NCBI RefSeq assembly: GCF_025630775.1
Contig: NZ_JAOSZE010000008.1
Location: 184,708 to 248,707 of the forward strand
Length of the DNA stretch: 64,000 nt
Direction of reading: 5' to 3'
DNA from: Actinoplanes sp. KI2
Lineage (GTDB): Bacteria; Actinomycetota; Actinomycetes; Mycobacteriales; Micromonosporaceae
Shown piece by piece: positions 7,215-16,068 of the stretch. Position numbers and translations under genes: made by a program. Each line of letters opens with the position of its first letter. Within the stretch, counting starts at the first letter, position 1. The notes under the pieces are model-generated. The model did no database searches. It saw only the letters and a list, made by a program, of their open reading frames with translations, and was not told the DNA's origin.

Positions 7215-8867
7215 TCACCGGGCCCGGGACGCCACCGTCCGCGCGCTGCGCTGGGCGCTGGGCAGGCACAGCACGAACCGGCCGCCGTGCGGAACGACGT
7301 CCTCGTACCAGACCTTGCCCGCATTTGCCTCGGCGAGCAGCTTGGACAGGTACAGCCCGAAGCCGGCGCCGGTCCGCACCGCGCCGGGCTGCTCGGCCTG
7401 GGTGAAACGGTCGAACAGATGGGCGACGAACTCTGGTGGTACGCCGTTGCCTTCGTCGCTGACCGCGAACAGCACCTCTTGGCCGGTGTCGTCGAGGGCC
7501 GCGGACATGTGGATGTCGCCGGGGCTGTACTTGACCGCGTTCGTGACGAAGTTGGTCAGCACCTCGTGGGTGTGCACGGGGTCGGCCCAGACGGCGGCGC
7601 CGGGCGGGCCGTAGCTGGCTCTGACCCGTACCCGGGCCTGTTTGGTCAGGTTGTCGGTGACCTGGGTGAGCACCTGTTCGACCGGCAGGGCGACGGGCCG
7701 GGTGCGGATCTCGCCCCGCTCGGCGCGGCAGAGGGTGAGCAGGTGGGCGGCCATGTCGAGCAGTTGGTTGACCCGGTCACCGAGGGCTTGGACGGCGGCG
7801 CGGCGTTCGTCGTCGGTGATGGTGTCCCATTCCTGGGTCAGTTCCTCGGAGTAGGCGGAGATCACGGCCAGGGGCTGGTTGATCTCGTGGGTGAGCGTGG
7901 CGATGATGTCGCTCTTCCAGGTGCCCGCGGCTTCCAGTTCGAGATTGGCGGCGGCCAGGTGCTCGGCGCGGCGGCTCAGTTCGCGGTGCGCCTGGTCGAG
8001 GTCCTCGTGGGCGGTGGAGAGCCGGCGGTAGAGACTCGCGGTCTCGGCGAGCAGGGCCAGCAGCACCACCCCGGCGGAGAGCAGCAGGGTGACCCGAGTC
8101 GCGTACCAGCCGAGCGAGTAGCGGATCGGAGCGGCCAGGTACAGGATCGCGGTGGCCAGCGAACAGCTGATGGCCACCGCTACCCACCGTTCCACCGGTG
8201 GCCGGCGGCGGAGACCCTTGATCACCGACAGCAGGCTCAAGGCGGCGGTCAGCAACCCCACCCACCCCATCCATCGGCCGGCCGCGGTCAGCGTGCCGCC
8301 CTGGTAGAACCGGGGCAGCCAGTCAGCGCCGCTGAGGACGAGCCAGGTCAGCGCCGCCACCAGCGCGAGCACCGCGGCGGTCGCGACCGTGGCGGCGGCC
8401 CGCCGCCGAGTTCGGGCCTGCCTGGCCAACCGTGCAGGTAGCGCCGCGACGATCCGCCGCCGCGCGGCCACCAGCAGGGTAAACCCCGCGAAAAGGACAA
8501 AAAACAGCCACGGGGCGCAGATGTCGGACCAGATCGAGCCGGGACCCGAGTGCTGTATCCGGGTGAAGGCCACGGCGTAGGGCGCCATCATCACGCCGGA
8601 GTAGAGGTAGGCCGACGCCAGGCCCAGTGTCGACAGCCGACCGCCGGCCAGGAACTGCTGCACCAGCAGATGCGCGGTCAGCAGATCGGCCGCCGCCATG
8701 AGGACGAAGAACGCGACGGCCAGGTTCGGGTGAGCGGCCAGGCGGTGGTCGGCGATCGGCGCGACGACCAGGGCGGCGGTGATCACCGCGGCCGCGCACA
8801 CCCACAGGCCCCGGCTTATCGGGGCCTCTTCCGGCTCTCCCGCAGCGCTCCCGATGTTCACGGCCAT
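7215..8867 (-). CDS. Orphan membrane sensor histidine kinase (MASE4-like input)
   Basis: A 550-aa kinase. About eight membrane segments fill residues 20-275 in a MASE4-like arrangement, then a short coiled coil (283-315), the H box ATLTHEINQPLAV with phospho-acceptor His327, and a HATPase domain (NFVTNAVKY, DEGNGVP, GAGFGLYLSK). It should autophosphorylate and pass phosphate to an aspartate in a response regulator, but no regulator lies next to it in this window. ATG 8867 was chosen over upstream TTG/GTG codons because of a GGGGG ribosome site 4 bases before it. It is 96 bases upstream of the surface-protein gene on the same strand, so control of that envelope operon is possible. Confidence 0.88.
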   Translation of the reverse strand: MAVNIGSAAGEPEEAPISRGLWVCAAAVITAALVVAPIADHRLAAHPNLAVAFFVLMAAADLLTAHLLVQQFLAGGRLSTLGLASAYLYSGVMMAPYAVAFTRIQHSGPGSIWSDICAPWLFFVLFAGFTLLVAARRRIVAALPARLARQARTRRRAAATVATAAVLALVAALTWLVLSGADWLPRFYQGGTLTAAGRWMGWVGLLTAALSLLSVIKGLRRRPPVERWVAVAISCSLATAILYLAAPIRYSLGWYATRVTLLLSAGVVLLALLAETASLYRRLSTAHEDLDQAHRELSRRAEHLAAANLELEAAGTWKSDIIATLTHEINQPLAVISAYSEELTQEWDTITDDERRAAVQALGDRVNQLLDMAAHLLTLCRAERGEIRTRPVALPVEQVLTQVTDNLTKQARVRVRASYGPPGAAVWADPVHTHEVLTNFVTNAVKYSPGDIHMSAALDDTGQEVLFAVSDEGNGVPPEFVAHLFDRFTQAEQPGAVRTGAGFGLYLSKLLAEANAGKVWYEDVVPHGGRFVLCLPSAQRSARTVASRAR

Positions 8868-8960
8868 AGACCCCCAAGCCGTCACAAATTCCCCGGTCAA
8901 AGGCTACTCGGGGTTACTGTCGGGCTTGCCGGATTCAGCGCGCGTCCGCATAGCTATGCG

Positions 8961-8998
8961 TGAGGCCCTGACCAGCGCTTGGCTGGGCAGGGCCTCAT
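8961..8998 (-). terminator. Hairpin downstream of tRNA-Thr
   Basis: TGAGGCCCTG (8961-8970) pairs perfectly with CAGGGCCTCA (8989-8998), and CCAGC/GCTGG extends the stem inside after one mismatch, leaving a GCTTG loop. It lies 2 bases beyond the CCA end of the tRNA on its transcribed side. A 14-nt palindrome (8947-8960) follows. No U-run is seen, which is common in GC-rich actinomycetes. Confidence 0.7.
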
Positions 8999-9002
8999 CT
9001 GG

Positions 9003-9076
9003 AGCCGCCTGACGGAATCGAACCGTCGACCTACGCATTACGAGTGCGTCGCTCTGACCGACTGAGCTAAGGCGGC
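9003..9076 (-). tRNA. tRNA-Thr (anticodon CGU)
   Basis: The minus strand folds as a complete cloverleaf: acceptor GCCGCCT/AGGCGGC, D arm GCTC/GAGC, anticodon stem ACGCA/TGCGT with loop CTCGTAA (anticodon CGT), and T arm GACGG/CCGTC with TTCGATT. The discriminator is T (9003) and the CCA end is encoded in the DNA (9000-9002). Confidence 0.96.
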
Positions 9077-9175
9077 AACGATGGATAAGTGTACGGTATC
9101 GGCCCGCGTTGCCCGCCGCCGGTACCGCCGGAACCGGACTGCCTTCTGTCGGTCCCCGGGACTACTGTGCCAGGC

Positions 9176-10900
9176 GTGACCGACGATCACAGCCGGCCCG
9201 TCGAGGCGGAGCCCGTTGTCCCGCCTCGCCCCCGCAGCATGGATCCGCAGGAGATCGGGTTCACCCCCCAGCGCATGGTCGGCTGGCTGGCGCCGCTCCT
9301 GCTGCTCAGCACCGGGCTGCGCGCGCTGCTGGCGATCCTCTTCGGGGCGTACCTGGACAAGCGCGAATTGCAGAACTCCCTGGACGGTGAGTGGTTCGAC
9401 CACTCGGCGACCGCCGACGGCGAGATGTGGCTGGACTACGTCGCCGACCTGGGCGACGGCTTCCACTCGACGTACTCGGTCGCCTGGCTTCTCGCCCAGC
9501 GGCAGCTGACTCTCGACGGCGACGAGTTGCCCCGCGGCCGGCTGCTGCTGATGGGCGGCGACCAGGTCTACCCGCTGGCCAGCGGCGACGCGTACGAAAA
9601 CCGGATGAAGGGCCCGTACCGCGCGGCCCTGCCCGAGCCGCCGCCCGACCAGCCACGACCGACCCTGTTCGCGCTGCCGGGCAACCACGACTGGTACGAC
9701 GGCCTCACCGCTTTCCTGCGCCTGTTCGCCCGCCGGAAGGACGGTCACATCGGCGGCTGGCGCACCCAGCAACGGCGGTCGTACTTCGCGGTCAAGCTGC
9801 CCGGCAACTGGTGGGTGTTCGCGATGGACGAGCAGTTCGGCGCGTACATCGACGACCCGCAGCTGCTGTACTTCGAGAAGGCGGCGAGGAACGTCCGCCC
9901 GGAGGACCGGATCATCCTGATGACCCCGTCCCCGAAATGGGTGAAGGCGACCACCGAGGACCCGGCCGCCTACGACGCCACCGATTACTTCCTGCGCACG
10001 ATCTTGGCGCCGACCGGGGCGAACGTGCGGGTGCTGGTCTCCGGCGACATGCACCACTACGCGCGCTACTCCGGCCCCGACCGGCAGCTGATCACCTGCG
10101 GCGGCGGCGGGGCGTACCTGCTGGCCACCCACCAACTGCCCGAGCAGCTCACCGTCCCGCCCGAGGAGACGCTGACCCGCAGCAAGTCCCGCAGCCGCCG
10201 GTACGACCTGGCCACCCGTTTCCCGTCGGCGGCCGAGTCGCGGCGGTTGAGCTGGGGTGTGTTCCGCCGGGTGCCGGCCCGCAACCCGGGCTTCGCCACG
10301 ATGCTCGGCATCATCCAGACGCTCACCATGCTCGCCATGGCCGGCGCGGCCAGCCAGGGCGGCAACATCCAGCGGCTGTTCACCATCCCGCTCTCCATGA
10401 TGATCCTCATCGTGCTCGGTGGCACGGTGCTGTTCGCCCGGCCGCCCGGAGCCGCGTTCCACAACCATGCGCGGCATTGGCTGTTCGGGCTCGGGCACGG
10501 CTTCGCCCAGATCGGGCTGGCGATCCTGGGCGCCTGGGTGTGGCTCAGGACGCCGGCCCACGACTGGTCGTGGCCCGGCCCGCTGGTGGTCGCCGCGGTC
10601 GTCTACGGGCCGATCATCGGGTTCCTGTCCACCCAGCTGTGCGCGCTCTACCTACTGATCGCCGGGCAGTTCCAGGTCAACGTCAACGAGCTGTTCGCCG
10701 GGCAGAGCATCGAGGACCGCAAGAGCTTCCTGCGCCTGCACATCGCCGCCGACGGATCGCTGACGATCCACCCGATCGGCATCGAGGCGATCTGCCGGAA
10801 ATGGGTGGCCGACCCGGACGGCGACCCGCACAGTCCCTGGCTGCGGCCGGACGAGCCGCTGGTCGCTCACCGCATCGAGCCGCCGATCCGGGTGGAGTAG
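9176..10900 (+). CDS. Membrane-anchored calcineurin-like metallophosphatase
   Basis: A 574-aa protein with one N-terminal membrane segment (about 36-58), a metallophosphoesterase domain and several C-terminal membrane segments. Metal-binding motifs are visible: DLGDGFHSTY at 91-100, GGDQVYPLAS at 127-136, LPGNHDWYDG at 167-176 and VSGDMHHYARYS near residue 290. These bind a two-metal centre that hydrolyses phosphoesters, but the substrate is not evident. GTG 9176 was preferred to a GTG at 9089, which would add 29 Pro-rich residues next to the tRNA gene. It converges on the ricT-like gene with 5 bases between stops. Confidence 0.8.
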   Translation: MTDDHSRPVEAEPVVPPRPRSMDPQEIGFTPQRMVGWLAPLLLLSTGLRALLAILFGAYLDKRELQNSLDGEWFDHSATADGEMWLDYVADLGDGFHSTYSVAWLLAQRQLTLDGDELPRGRLLLMGGDQVYPLASGDAYENRMKGPYRAALPEPPPDQPRPTLFALPGNHDWYDGLTAFLRLFARRKDGHIGGWRTQQRRSYFAVKLPGNWWVFAMDEQFGAYIDDPQLLYFEKAARNVRPEDRIILMTPSPKWVKATTEDPAAYDATDYFLRTILAPTGANVRVLVSGDMHHYARYSGPDRQLITCGGGGAYLLATHQLPEQLTVPPEETLTRSKSRSRRYDLATRFPSAAESRRLSWGVFRRVPARNPGFATMLGIIQTLTMLAMAGAASQGGNIQRLFTIPLSMMILIVLGGTVLFARPPGAAFHNHARHWLFGLGHGFAQIGLAILGAWVWLRTPAHDWSWPGPLVVAAVVYGPIIGFLSTQLCALYLLIAGQFQVNVNELFAGQSIEDRKSFLRLHIAADGSLTIHPIGIEAICRKWVADPDGDPHSPWLRPDEPLVAHRIEPPIRVE

Positions 10901-10905
10901 ACCTC

Positions 10906-11748
10906 TTACCGCTGGTCGTACCGCTCCTCGTGGGCTTGCCGCGGCCCGCAGACCGAGGCCCGGGAGCAGGAGCACCGGGACCCGTCGGCGTCCATCCGGA
11001 CGATGACGGTGTCACGCGGAACGCTGTGACCCACGACCCGGCCGTCGCCCTCGGGCGTCGTCACGCGGCTGCCGACCGCCGGGGCGGATGCGGCGAAAGC
11101 GGAATATAACGGGTGTTCGTACTTGAGGCAGCACATCAGGCGGCCGCACGCGCCGGAGATGCGCAGCGGGTTGAGCGGCAGGTCCTGGTCTTTGGCCATC
11201 CGGATGGTGACCGGCTCGAAGTCGGTGAGGAACGTGGCGCAGCACAGGTCGCGGCCGCACGAGCCGATGCCGCCCTGCACGCGGGCCGAGTCGCGGGCGG
11301 AGAGCTGGCGCAGCTCGACCCGGCAGTGCAGGGTGGCGCCGAGATCGCGGACGAGGGAGCGGAAGTCGACCCGGTGCGGCGCGGTGAAGTAGATCGTCGT
11401 GCGCGGGCCGCCGCTGACGCTCTGGTCCAGTACGTGATCGACGGCGACGACCTTCATCGGCAGGTCATGCGCCTTGATCAGCTTTTTGGCGGCGACCTTG
11501 GCCTCGGCCTTGCGCTTGCGCAGCAGCTCGTCGCGGTGCAGGTCGTCCTCCCCGGCCAGGCCCGCGACCCGGGGGAAGCCGGACGTGTCCTCGTCCACCC
11601 ACTGCGCCGCCCAGACGCACTCCGCCACCTCGGGTCCGTCGTCGGTGGGCACGAGCACCCGGTCGCCGACCTGGGGCGAGAACTCGCCCGGATCGAGGTA
11701 GTAGAGGCGGCCGTACCGGTTGAAGCTGACCGCGCACAGCATGCCCAT
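10906..11748 (-). CDS. ricT: PSP1-domain protein, RicT/YaaT family
   Basis: A 280-aa protein with the cysteine-rich PSP1/RicT signature: GGIGSCGRDLCC, GRLMCCLKYEH and a C-terminal CSCSRASVCG. In Bacillus the RicT (YaaT) protein is part of an Fe-S complex that affects RNA processing and development, and its gene lies near holB. A holB gene also lies 1.7 kb away here, separated by three small genes. ATG 11748 (MGMLC) is the first plausible start; the ATG two codons later is equally possible. The symbol follows the family and the actinomycete role is untested. Confidence 0.85.
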   Translation of the reverse strand: MGMLCAVSFNRYGRLYYLDPGEFSPQVGDRVLVPTDDGPEVAECVWAAQWVDEDTSGFPRVAGLAGEDDLHRDELLRKRKAEAKVAAKKLIKAHDLPMKVVAVDHVLDQSVSGGPRTTIYFTAPHRVDFRSLVRDLGATLHCRVELRQLSARDSARVQGGIGSCGRDLCCATFLTDFEPVTIRMAKDQDLPLNPLRISGACGRLMCCLKYEHPLYSAFAASAPAVGSRVTTPEGDGRVVGHSVPRDTVIVRMDADGSRCSCSRASVCGPRQAHEERYDQR

Positions 11749-12042
11749 GGCGAACACACTACGACGGGGAATCGGCCGTACCAAATGCCGGTTTTGAGGC
11801 TCCAGGCATCGACGCTCAGGGTAATCCGGTCGCCACCATCAGCCAGATGGATATCTATCTATCGACGGATCGTCGGCGGGCGGCCGACGGTCGTGCCGTC
11901 CTGCCCCGCCGAGCGTCCCGATCCCTGCCGAACCCCACGACAACTCTCGATGAATGGCGTTGAGTATGCGGTACCTGCGGGGGGTGCAGGAGGACGCGGC
12001 GTCGCAGTCGGACTCGTTCCGAAGGCGGCGCCGCGCCCGCGT
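11749..12042. other. 294-bp spacer between ricT-like start and the small-gene trio
   Basis: It must contain the promoter for the ricT-like gene and the end of the trio transcript. A locally AT-rich stretch (11847-11866, ATGGATATCTATCTATCG) is unusual for this window. No convincing ORF, tRNA or strong terminator hairpin was seen. Confidence 0.4.
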
Positions 12043-12636
12043 CTACATCGCGATTGCGGCGGCCAGCTCGGCCGAGCCTTGCAGCAGGTCATCCGCCTCG
12101 GCGTAGCTTTCCGCGACCGTCCGCAGCACCTGGGCGGCCAGCGCGGCGGCGGCCAGCGGATCGTCCGCTGCCGTCAGCGCGACCGCGTCCCCCGAGGCGA
12201 GCATGCCGGCCAGGGCGAGCGCCAACTCGGCCCGCGACCGCACCATCCAGTCGATCAGCGCCTCGGCCAGATCGGCCGACGCCTCCAGTCGCTCGTCGAG
12301 ACTCTCACCGTCGCCGCTCAGCCGGTCGGCCACCCGCTCGCGAAGCTCCACATAGGCCTCCGCGGCCTCGCCGTCCCACTGGCCGGGCGCCGGCAGTTCC
12401 TGCGCCACCTCGGCGCAGGCCCGCGCATCGGCGCGCAGCAGGCCGGCCGCCTCGTCGAACTCAGCGGGCCGCAGCGAGGCCACCGCCCGCGCCGCATCCC
12501 CCGGCAGCAGCCGTACCCGCCGAAGTTGACGCCACACCTCGTGATCGGCCGGTGCGCCCTGGTCGGCCAGCGCCGCGTCGACCTGCGCCAGCAGCGGCGC
12601 CGCGACGGCGAGCACCTCGTCGAGACGATCTCTCAC
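12043..12636 (-). CDS. Helical WXG-motif protein, possible type VII secretion substrate
   Basis: A 197-aa all-helical, Ala/Glu-rich protein with a WDG motif (W87-D-G89 in GQWDGEAAEAYVELRE), matching the turn and following pattern of WXG100-type proteins, although it is about twice the usual length. It has no signal peptide or membrane segment. GTG 12636 forms a GTGA overlap with the EspC-like gene upstream, so the two are translationally coupled. Role is inferred from the motif and neighbours; no secretion ATPase is encoded in the window. Confidence 0.6.
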   Translation of the reverse strand: MRDRLDEVLAVAAPLLAQVDAALADQGAPADHEVWRQLRRVRLLPGDAARAVASLRPAEFDEAAGLLRADARACAEVAQELPAPGQWDGEAAEAYVELRERVADRLSGDGESLDERLEASADLAEALIDWMVRSRAELALALAGMLASGDAVALTAADDPLAAAALAAQVLRTVAESYAEADDLLQGSAELAAAIAM

Positions 12637-12929
12637 CGCTCTCGCTCCAGCCGGCGCCGGACCGCCTCGTCGGTCACCGCATAGTCGTGCGCCACCGCGC
12701 GCACCGCCCCCGCGGCCTCGGTCAGCCGGCCGGCGAGATCGGCCGCCTCCCGTTCGCGCGCCTCGAGCACGGCGACCCACCGGGCGTGCAGCAGCCGCCC
12801 GAGCCGCCCGGGCACGCCGGCATCGTCGGCGCCCAGCGCCGACGCCGCGACGGTCAACGCGGGCAATCGCCGACCGACCGTGGCGAGCGTGTCGGCCGCC
12901 CGATCGAGCCGGTCGGCGAGGTGATCCAT
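12633..12929 (-). CDS. EspC-like (type VII secretion target) small helical protein
   Basis: A 98-aa protein starting MDHLADRLDRAADTLATVG and ending in a helix EAAGAVRAVAHDYAVTDEAVRRRL. The spacing and Ala/Asp-rich amphipathic helices resemble the EspC/DUF2580 family of proteins associated with ESX secretion. The ATG at 12929 follows the YbaB stop by one base and its own stop overlaps the next gene by four. Family assignment is by pattern only. Confidence 0.55.
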   Translation of the reverse strand: MDHLADRLDRAADTLATVGRRLPALTVAASALGADDAGVPGRLGRLLHARWVAVLEAREREAADLAGRLTEAAGAVRAVAHDYAVTDEAVRRRLERER

Positions 12930-12930
12930 C

Positions 12931-13248
12931 TCAGTCCTCTTTCAGCTTTCCGAAGATCTCACCGTGCAGCTTGGCCCGCGCCCAGCGAGCCGCCTCGGCC
13001 GCGCTGGTCACGACGGCCTGAATCTCGCGCGCGAACTCGGCCGCGTTCCGCTGGTGCAACGAGCCGGAGATGTGCACGTCGGTGATCTCGCCGGCCGCCG
13101 TCACGATCACCTCGATCGTGTCGTCCGGCGAGTGCACCGACACCGAATGCGACGCGACCACCTGGTCGAACTCGGCACGCAACCGGTCAAGACGCCGATA
13201 GCGATCGATGGCCTCATCGATCCACGACTCGTCGATCTCGCGCGCCAT
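12931..13248 (-). CDS. YbaB/EbfC-family protein
   Basis: A 105-aa protein with the YbaB/EbfC layout: an N-terminal helix, a central beta region SVSVHSPDDTIEVIVTAAGEI, then TDVHISGSLHQRNAAEFAREI and a C-terminal helix. Typical members are dimeric nucleoid-associated proteins next to recR. Actinomycete versions like this are also often found beside ESX-type small proteins, as here. ATG 13248 has a GAGGAG ribosome site upstream. It heads a three-gene operon with 1-base and overlapping junctions. Confidence 0.75.
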   Translation of the reverse strand: MAREIDESWIDEAIDRYRRLDRLRAEFDQVVASHSVSVHSPDDTIEVIVTAAGEITDVHISGSLHQRNAAEFAREIQAVVTSAAEAARWARAKLHGEIFGKLKED

Positions 13249-13343
13249 CCCCCAGTCTCCTCACCGCGCGTAAGCGCCCCGTCGCGATCCGGGACCAGAC
13301 CGTACCCGACCGTGTGACTCCTTCGCTACAGCGAGTTGTCTCC

Positions 13344-13352
13344 TGTGGATAA
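13344..13352 (-). promoter_or_regulatory. Perfect DnaA-box sequence upstream of holB
   Basis: TGTGGATAA is the exact complement of the DnaA box TTATCCACA. It lies between the divergent YbaB and holB genes, 54 bases before the holB start. A single 9-mer can occur by chance. Confidence 0.4.
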
Positions 13353-13405
13353 CTGCCCAGTCGGCCGCCGCCAAGTTGTCGGACCCGGGCAATACCATCG
13401 TTGCC

Positions 13406-14599
13406 GTGGATGACGTCTTCGCTGACCTGGTGGGCCAGGACGAGCCGGTCGAGACGCTGCGCCGCGCCGCCGAGGCCGCCGCCCGGGTCGTGGCCGGTGA
13501 GCAGGTCGCCGCCGGCGCGATGACGCACGCCTGGATCTTCACGGGCCCGCCCGGCTCCGGTCGCTCGGTGGCCGCCCGGGCCTTCGCCGCGGCCCTCGAG
13601 TGCGAGCGCGACGGCATCGGCTGCGGCGAGTGCCACGGCTGCCACACGGCGCTCGGCGGCACCCACGCCGACGTGCGCTTCGTGGTCCCCGAGGGCCTGT
13701 CCATCGGCGTCAACGAGATGCGCGCCCTGGTGCTGCGGGCGGCCAGCGCCCCGTCCGGCGGCCGCTGGCAGGTGGTCGTCATCGAGGATGCCGACCGTCT
13801 CACCGAGCAGGCGGGCAACGCCCTGCTCAAGGCGATCGAGGAACCGCCGCCCCGCACGGTCTTTCTGCTCTGCGCCCCGTCCACCCACCCCGACGACATC
13901 TCGGTGACGATCCGGTCCCGCTGCCGTGTGATCACCCTGCGCCAGCCGCCGGCCGACGCGGTGGCCCGGGTGCTCGCCCACCGGGACGGCGTCGCTCCCG
14001 AGGTCGCGGCCTGGGCGGCCGCGGCCGCCCAGGGGCACGTCGGCCGGGCCAAGCGCCTGGCCAGAGACTCCGAGGCACGCACCCGGCGGGAGGCGGTGCT
14101 GGCCGTGCCACGGCGACTGACCGGGGTCGGCGCCTGCTTCGAGGCCGCCGCCGCCCTGATCAAGTCGGCCGAGGCGGAGGCGGCCGAGGCGGTCGCCGAG
14201 TCGGATGCGCGCGAGCGGGCCGCCCTCGAGCAGGCCCTGGGCGCCGGGGGCACCGGCCGGGGCGCGGCGGGGGCGATGCGGGGGGCCGCGGGCCAGCTGA
14301 AAGACCTGGAGAAACGACAGCGCTCGCGGGCCACCCGGTCGAAGCGGGACGCGTTGGACCGTGCGCTGGTGGATCTGGCCGGCTTCTATCGCGACGTCCT
14401 GATCACGACGTTGCGGGCGCCGGTCCCGATCGTGCACACCGACGTGGCCCCGCAGTCCGAGGCGGCGGCCGGCAAGTGGAGCGCGGAGAGCACGCTGCGC
14501 CGCCTGGAGGCGGTGCTGGCCTGCCGAGACGCGATCGACCAGAACGTGAAGCCCGACATCGCCGTCGAGGCCATGATGCTGACCCTCTGGCGCGGCTGA
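13406..14599 (+). CDS. holB: DNA polymerase III subunit delta'
   Basis: A 397-aa AAA+ clamp-loader subunit. It has the Walker A-like GPPGSGRS at 47-54, a four-cysteine zinc module (C66, C73, C76, C79 in CERDGIGCGECHGC) and the Walker B-region VVIEDADRL, followed by NALLKAIEEPPPRTVFLL and the SRC motif (RSRCRVITL). It helps load the beta clamp during replication. GTG 13406 (VDDVFADLVGQ) fits the family N-terminus; a TTG at 13376 would add ten residues. The C-terminal 120 residues are Ala/Glu-rich, as in actinomycete relatives. Confidence 0.9.
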   Translation: MDDVFADLVGQDEPVETLRRAAEAAARVVAGEQVAAGAMTHAWIFTGPPGSGRSVAARAFAAALECERDGIGCGECHGCHTALGGTHADVRFVVPEGLSIGVNEMRALVLRAASAPSGGRWQVVVIEDADRLTEQAGNALLKAIEEPPPRTVFLLCAPSTHPDDISVTIRSRCRVITLRQPPADAVARVLAHRDGVAPEVAAWAAAAAQGHVGRAKRLARDSEARTRREAVLAVPRRLTGVGACFEAAAALIKSAEAEAAEAVAESDARERAALEQALGAGGTGRGAAGAMRGAAGQLKDLEKRQRSRATRSKRDALDRALVDLAGFYRDVLITTLRAPVPIVHTDVAPQSEAAAGKWSAESTLRRLEAVLACRDAIDQNVKPDIAVEAMMLTLWRG

Positions 14600-14735
14600 C
14601 GAACGGGGGCGAGGCGGGCGGAGCCCGCGAGCCCGAGGCGCCACGACGGGTCAGCCCGGTGGCGGCGCGACGAGCTTGGGTGGGCAGGTGCTGGGCCGGG
14701 AAGGCGGGGGCCTGGCTCAGCCTCGTACGTTGGGA

Positions 14736-16028
14736 TCAATCACCTGAGGGACGCGCGGCACTTGCCGCCAGCCACGCCTCGTCGGCGGCTTTCTTGCGGG
14801 AAAGGCCGTCCTTGCCGTTGTAGCGAACCAGTTGGGGCAGGGCCACGGCCAGGGCGGCGCAGCCGGCCATGCACAGGACACCGCCCAGCCAGATCGAGCC
14901 GGTGACGCCGAGGCGGGTGCGCGCCATCAGGCCGGAGCGGAGCTGGCCGAGCAGCGGGCCGGTGGTGTAGCTGAGCATCTCGATGCCGGCCAGGCGGCCC
15001 CGTAGGTGGTCGGGGATGGTCTGGTTCCACATGACCGAGCGGAAGATGCCGGAGATCATGTCGGCGCCGCCGGCGAAGGCCAGGCAGAACAGGGTCAGCC
15101 ACAGGGTCCGGGAGAGGCCTGCCCCGGTGATGCCGAGGCCCCAGAGGGCGGCCGCGATCAGCACCAGCAGGCCGTGACGGTGGATCCGGGCGGTCCACCC
15201 GGAGGTCAGCGTGGCGATCAGCGAGCCGACCGAGGGGGCCGCGTAGAGCAGACCCAGGATCTTCGGGCCGCCCAGAGAGGTGGCCAGGAACGGGTAGAGG
15301 GCCGTCGGCATGCCGAAGAACATGGCGTTGATGTCGACCAGGTAGGTGCCCAGCAGTTCGGGGCGAGACACGGCATAGCGAAGGCCGGTGGCCACCGACC
15401 GCAGCGACGGGCGATCGGCGTCCGGCGGGAGTGGCACCGCCCGGACCAGGGTGAGGCAGGTCAACGACACCGCGAAGGTGACCAGGTCGAAGGCGTAGAC
15501 CAGGCTGAGGTCGACCGCCGAGATCAGCACGCCGGCCAGCGCGGGGCCGCCCAGTTGGGCGATCTGGAAGGCGAGTGACTGCAGGGGCATCACGGCGGGT
15601 AGCTGCTCGGGCTCGACCAGCCGGGGGACCATCGCTTCGAGAGCCGGGCGCTGCAGGCCGTCCACGCAGGCGGCCAGCGCGGCGATCAGGTAGAGCAGCC
15701 AGAGGTGCGGCTTGCTCGACAGGGCGTTGAGCAGCAGCACGCCGGTCAGGGCGGCCAGGGCGAACTCGCCGCCGCGAACCAGGAGACGGCGGTCCAGGTA
15801 GTCGGCCAGTGCGCCGCCGACGAACGCCATGACCAGCAGCGGGACCAGCTCGCAGACGCCGAGCAGGCCGACCATCAGCGGGTCGTCGGTGAGCTTCGCG
15901 ACCTGGTAGGGAATGGTGACGTAGGTGATGAACGACCCGAACGCCGACACCGTGCCGCCGGTGAAGACGAGGCGGTAGTCGCGGGAGGTTCGTAGCGGGC
16001 TCAGGTCGAGCCCCAGGCGCTTGCTCAC
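14736..16028 (-). CDS. MFS transporter, EntS-like
   Basis: A 430-aa membrane protein with about twelve helices and the MFS loop motif as GGALADYLDRRLLV after helix 2. The overall pattern (RDYRLVFTGGTVSAFGSFITYVTIPYQV) is that of the EntS-like exporter group. A GTG start at 16028 precedes SKRLGLDLSPLR. The substrate cannot be inferred because no siderophore or drug gene is adjacent. It resembles the MFS proteins at 32539 and 43229, so the window carries three members of this broad group. Confidence 0.88.
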   Translation of the reverse strand: MSKRLGLDLSPLRTSRDYRLVFTGGTVSAFGSFITYVTIPYQVAKLTDDPLMVGLLGVCELVPLLVMAFVGGALADYLDRRLLVRGGEFALAALTGVLLLNALSSKPHLWLLYLIAALAACVDGLQRPALEAMVPRLVEPEQLPAVMPLQSLAFQIAQLGGPALAGVLISAVDLSLVYAFDLVTFAVSLTCLTLVRAVPLPPDADRPSLRSVATGLRYAVSRPELLGTYLVDINAMFFGMPTALYPFLATSLGGPKILGLLYAAPSVGSLIATLTSGWTARIHRHGLLVLIAAALWGLGITGAGLSRTLWLTLFCLAFAGGADMISGIFRSVMWNQTIPDHLRGRLAGIEMLSYTTGPLLGQLRSGLMARTRLGVTGSIWLGGVLCMAGCAALAVALPQLVRYNGKDGLSRKKAADEAWLAASAARPSGD

Positions 16029-16068
16029 GTGCGGCGATGCTACGTGGCGGCCGGTCGGGGCCGCGACG

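Noticed and set aside
12043..13248. Toxin-antitoxin module
   Set aside because: None of the three proteins shows a toxin fold motif; YbaB/EspC/WXG patterns explain them better.
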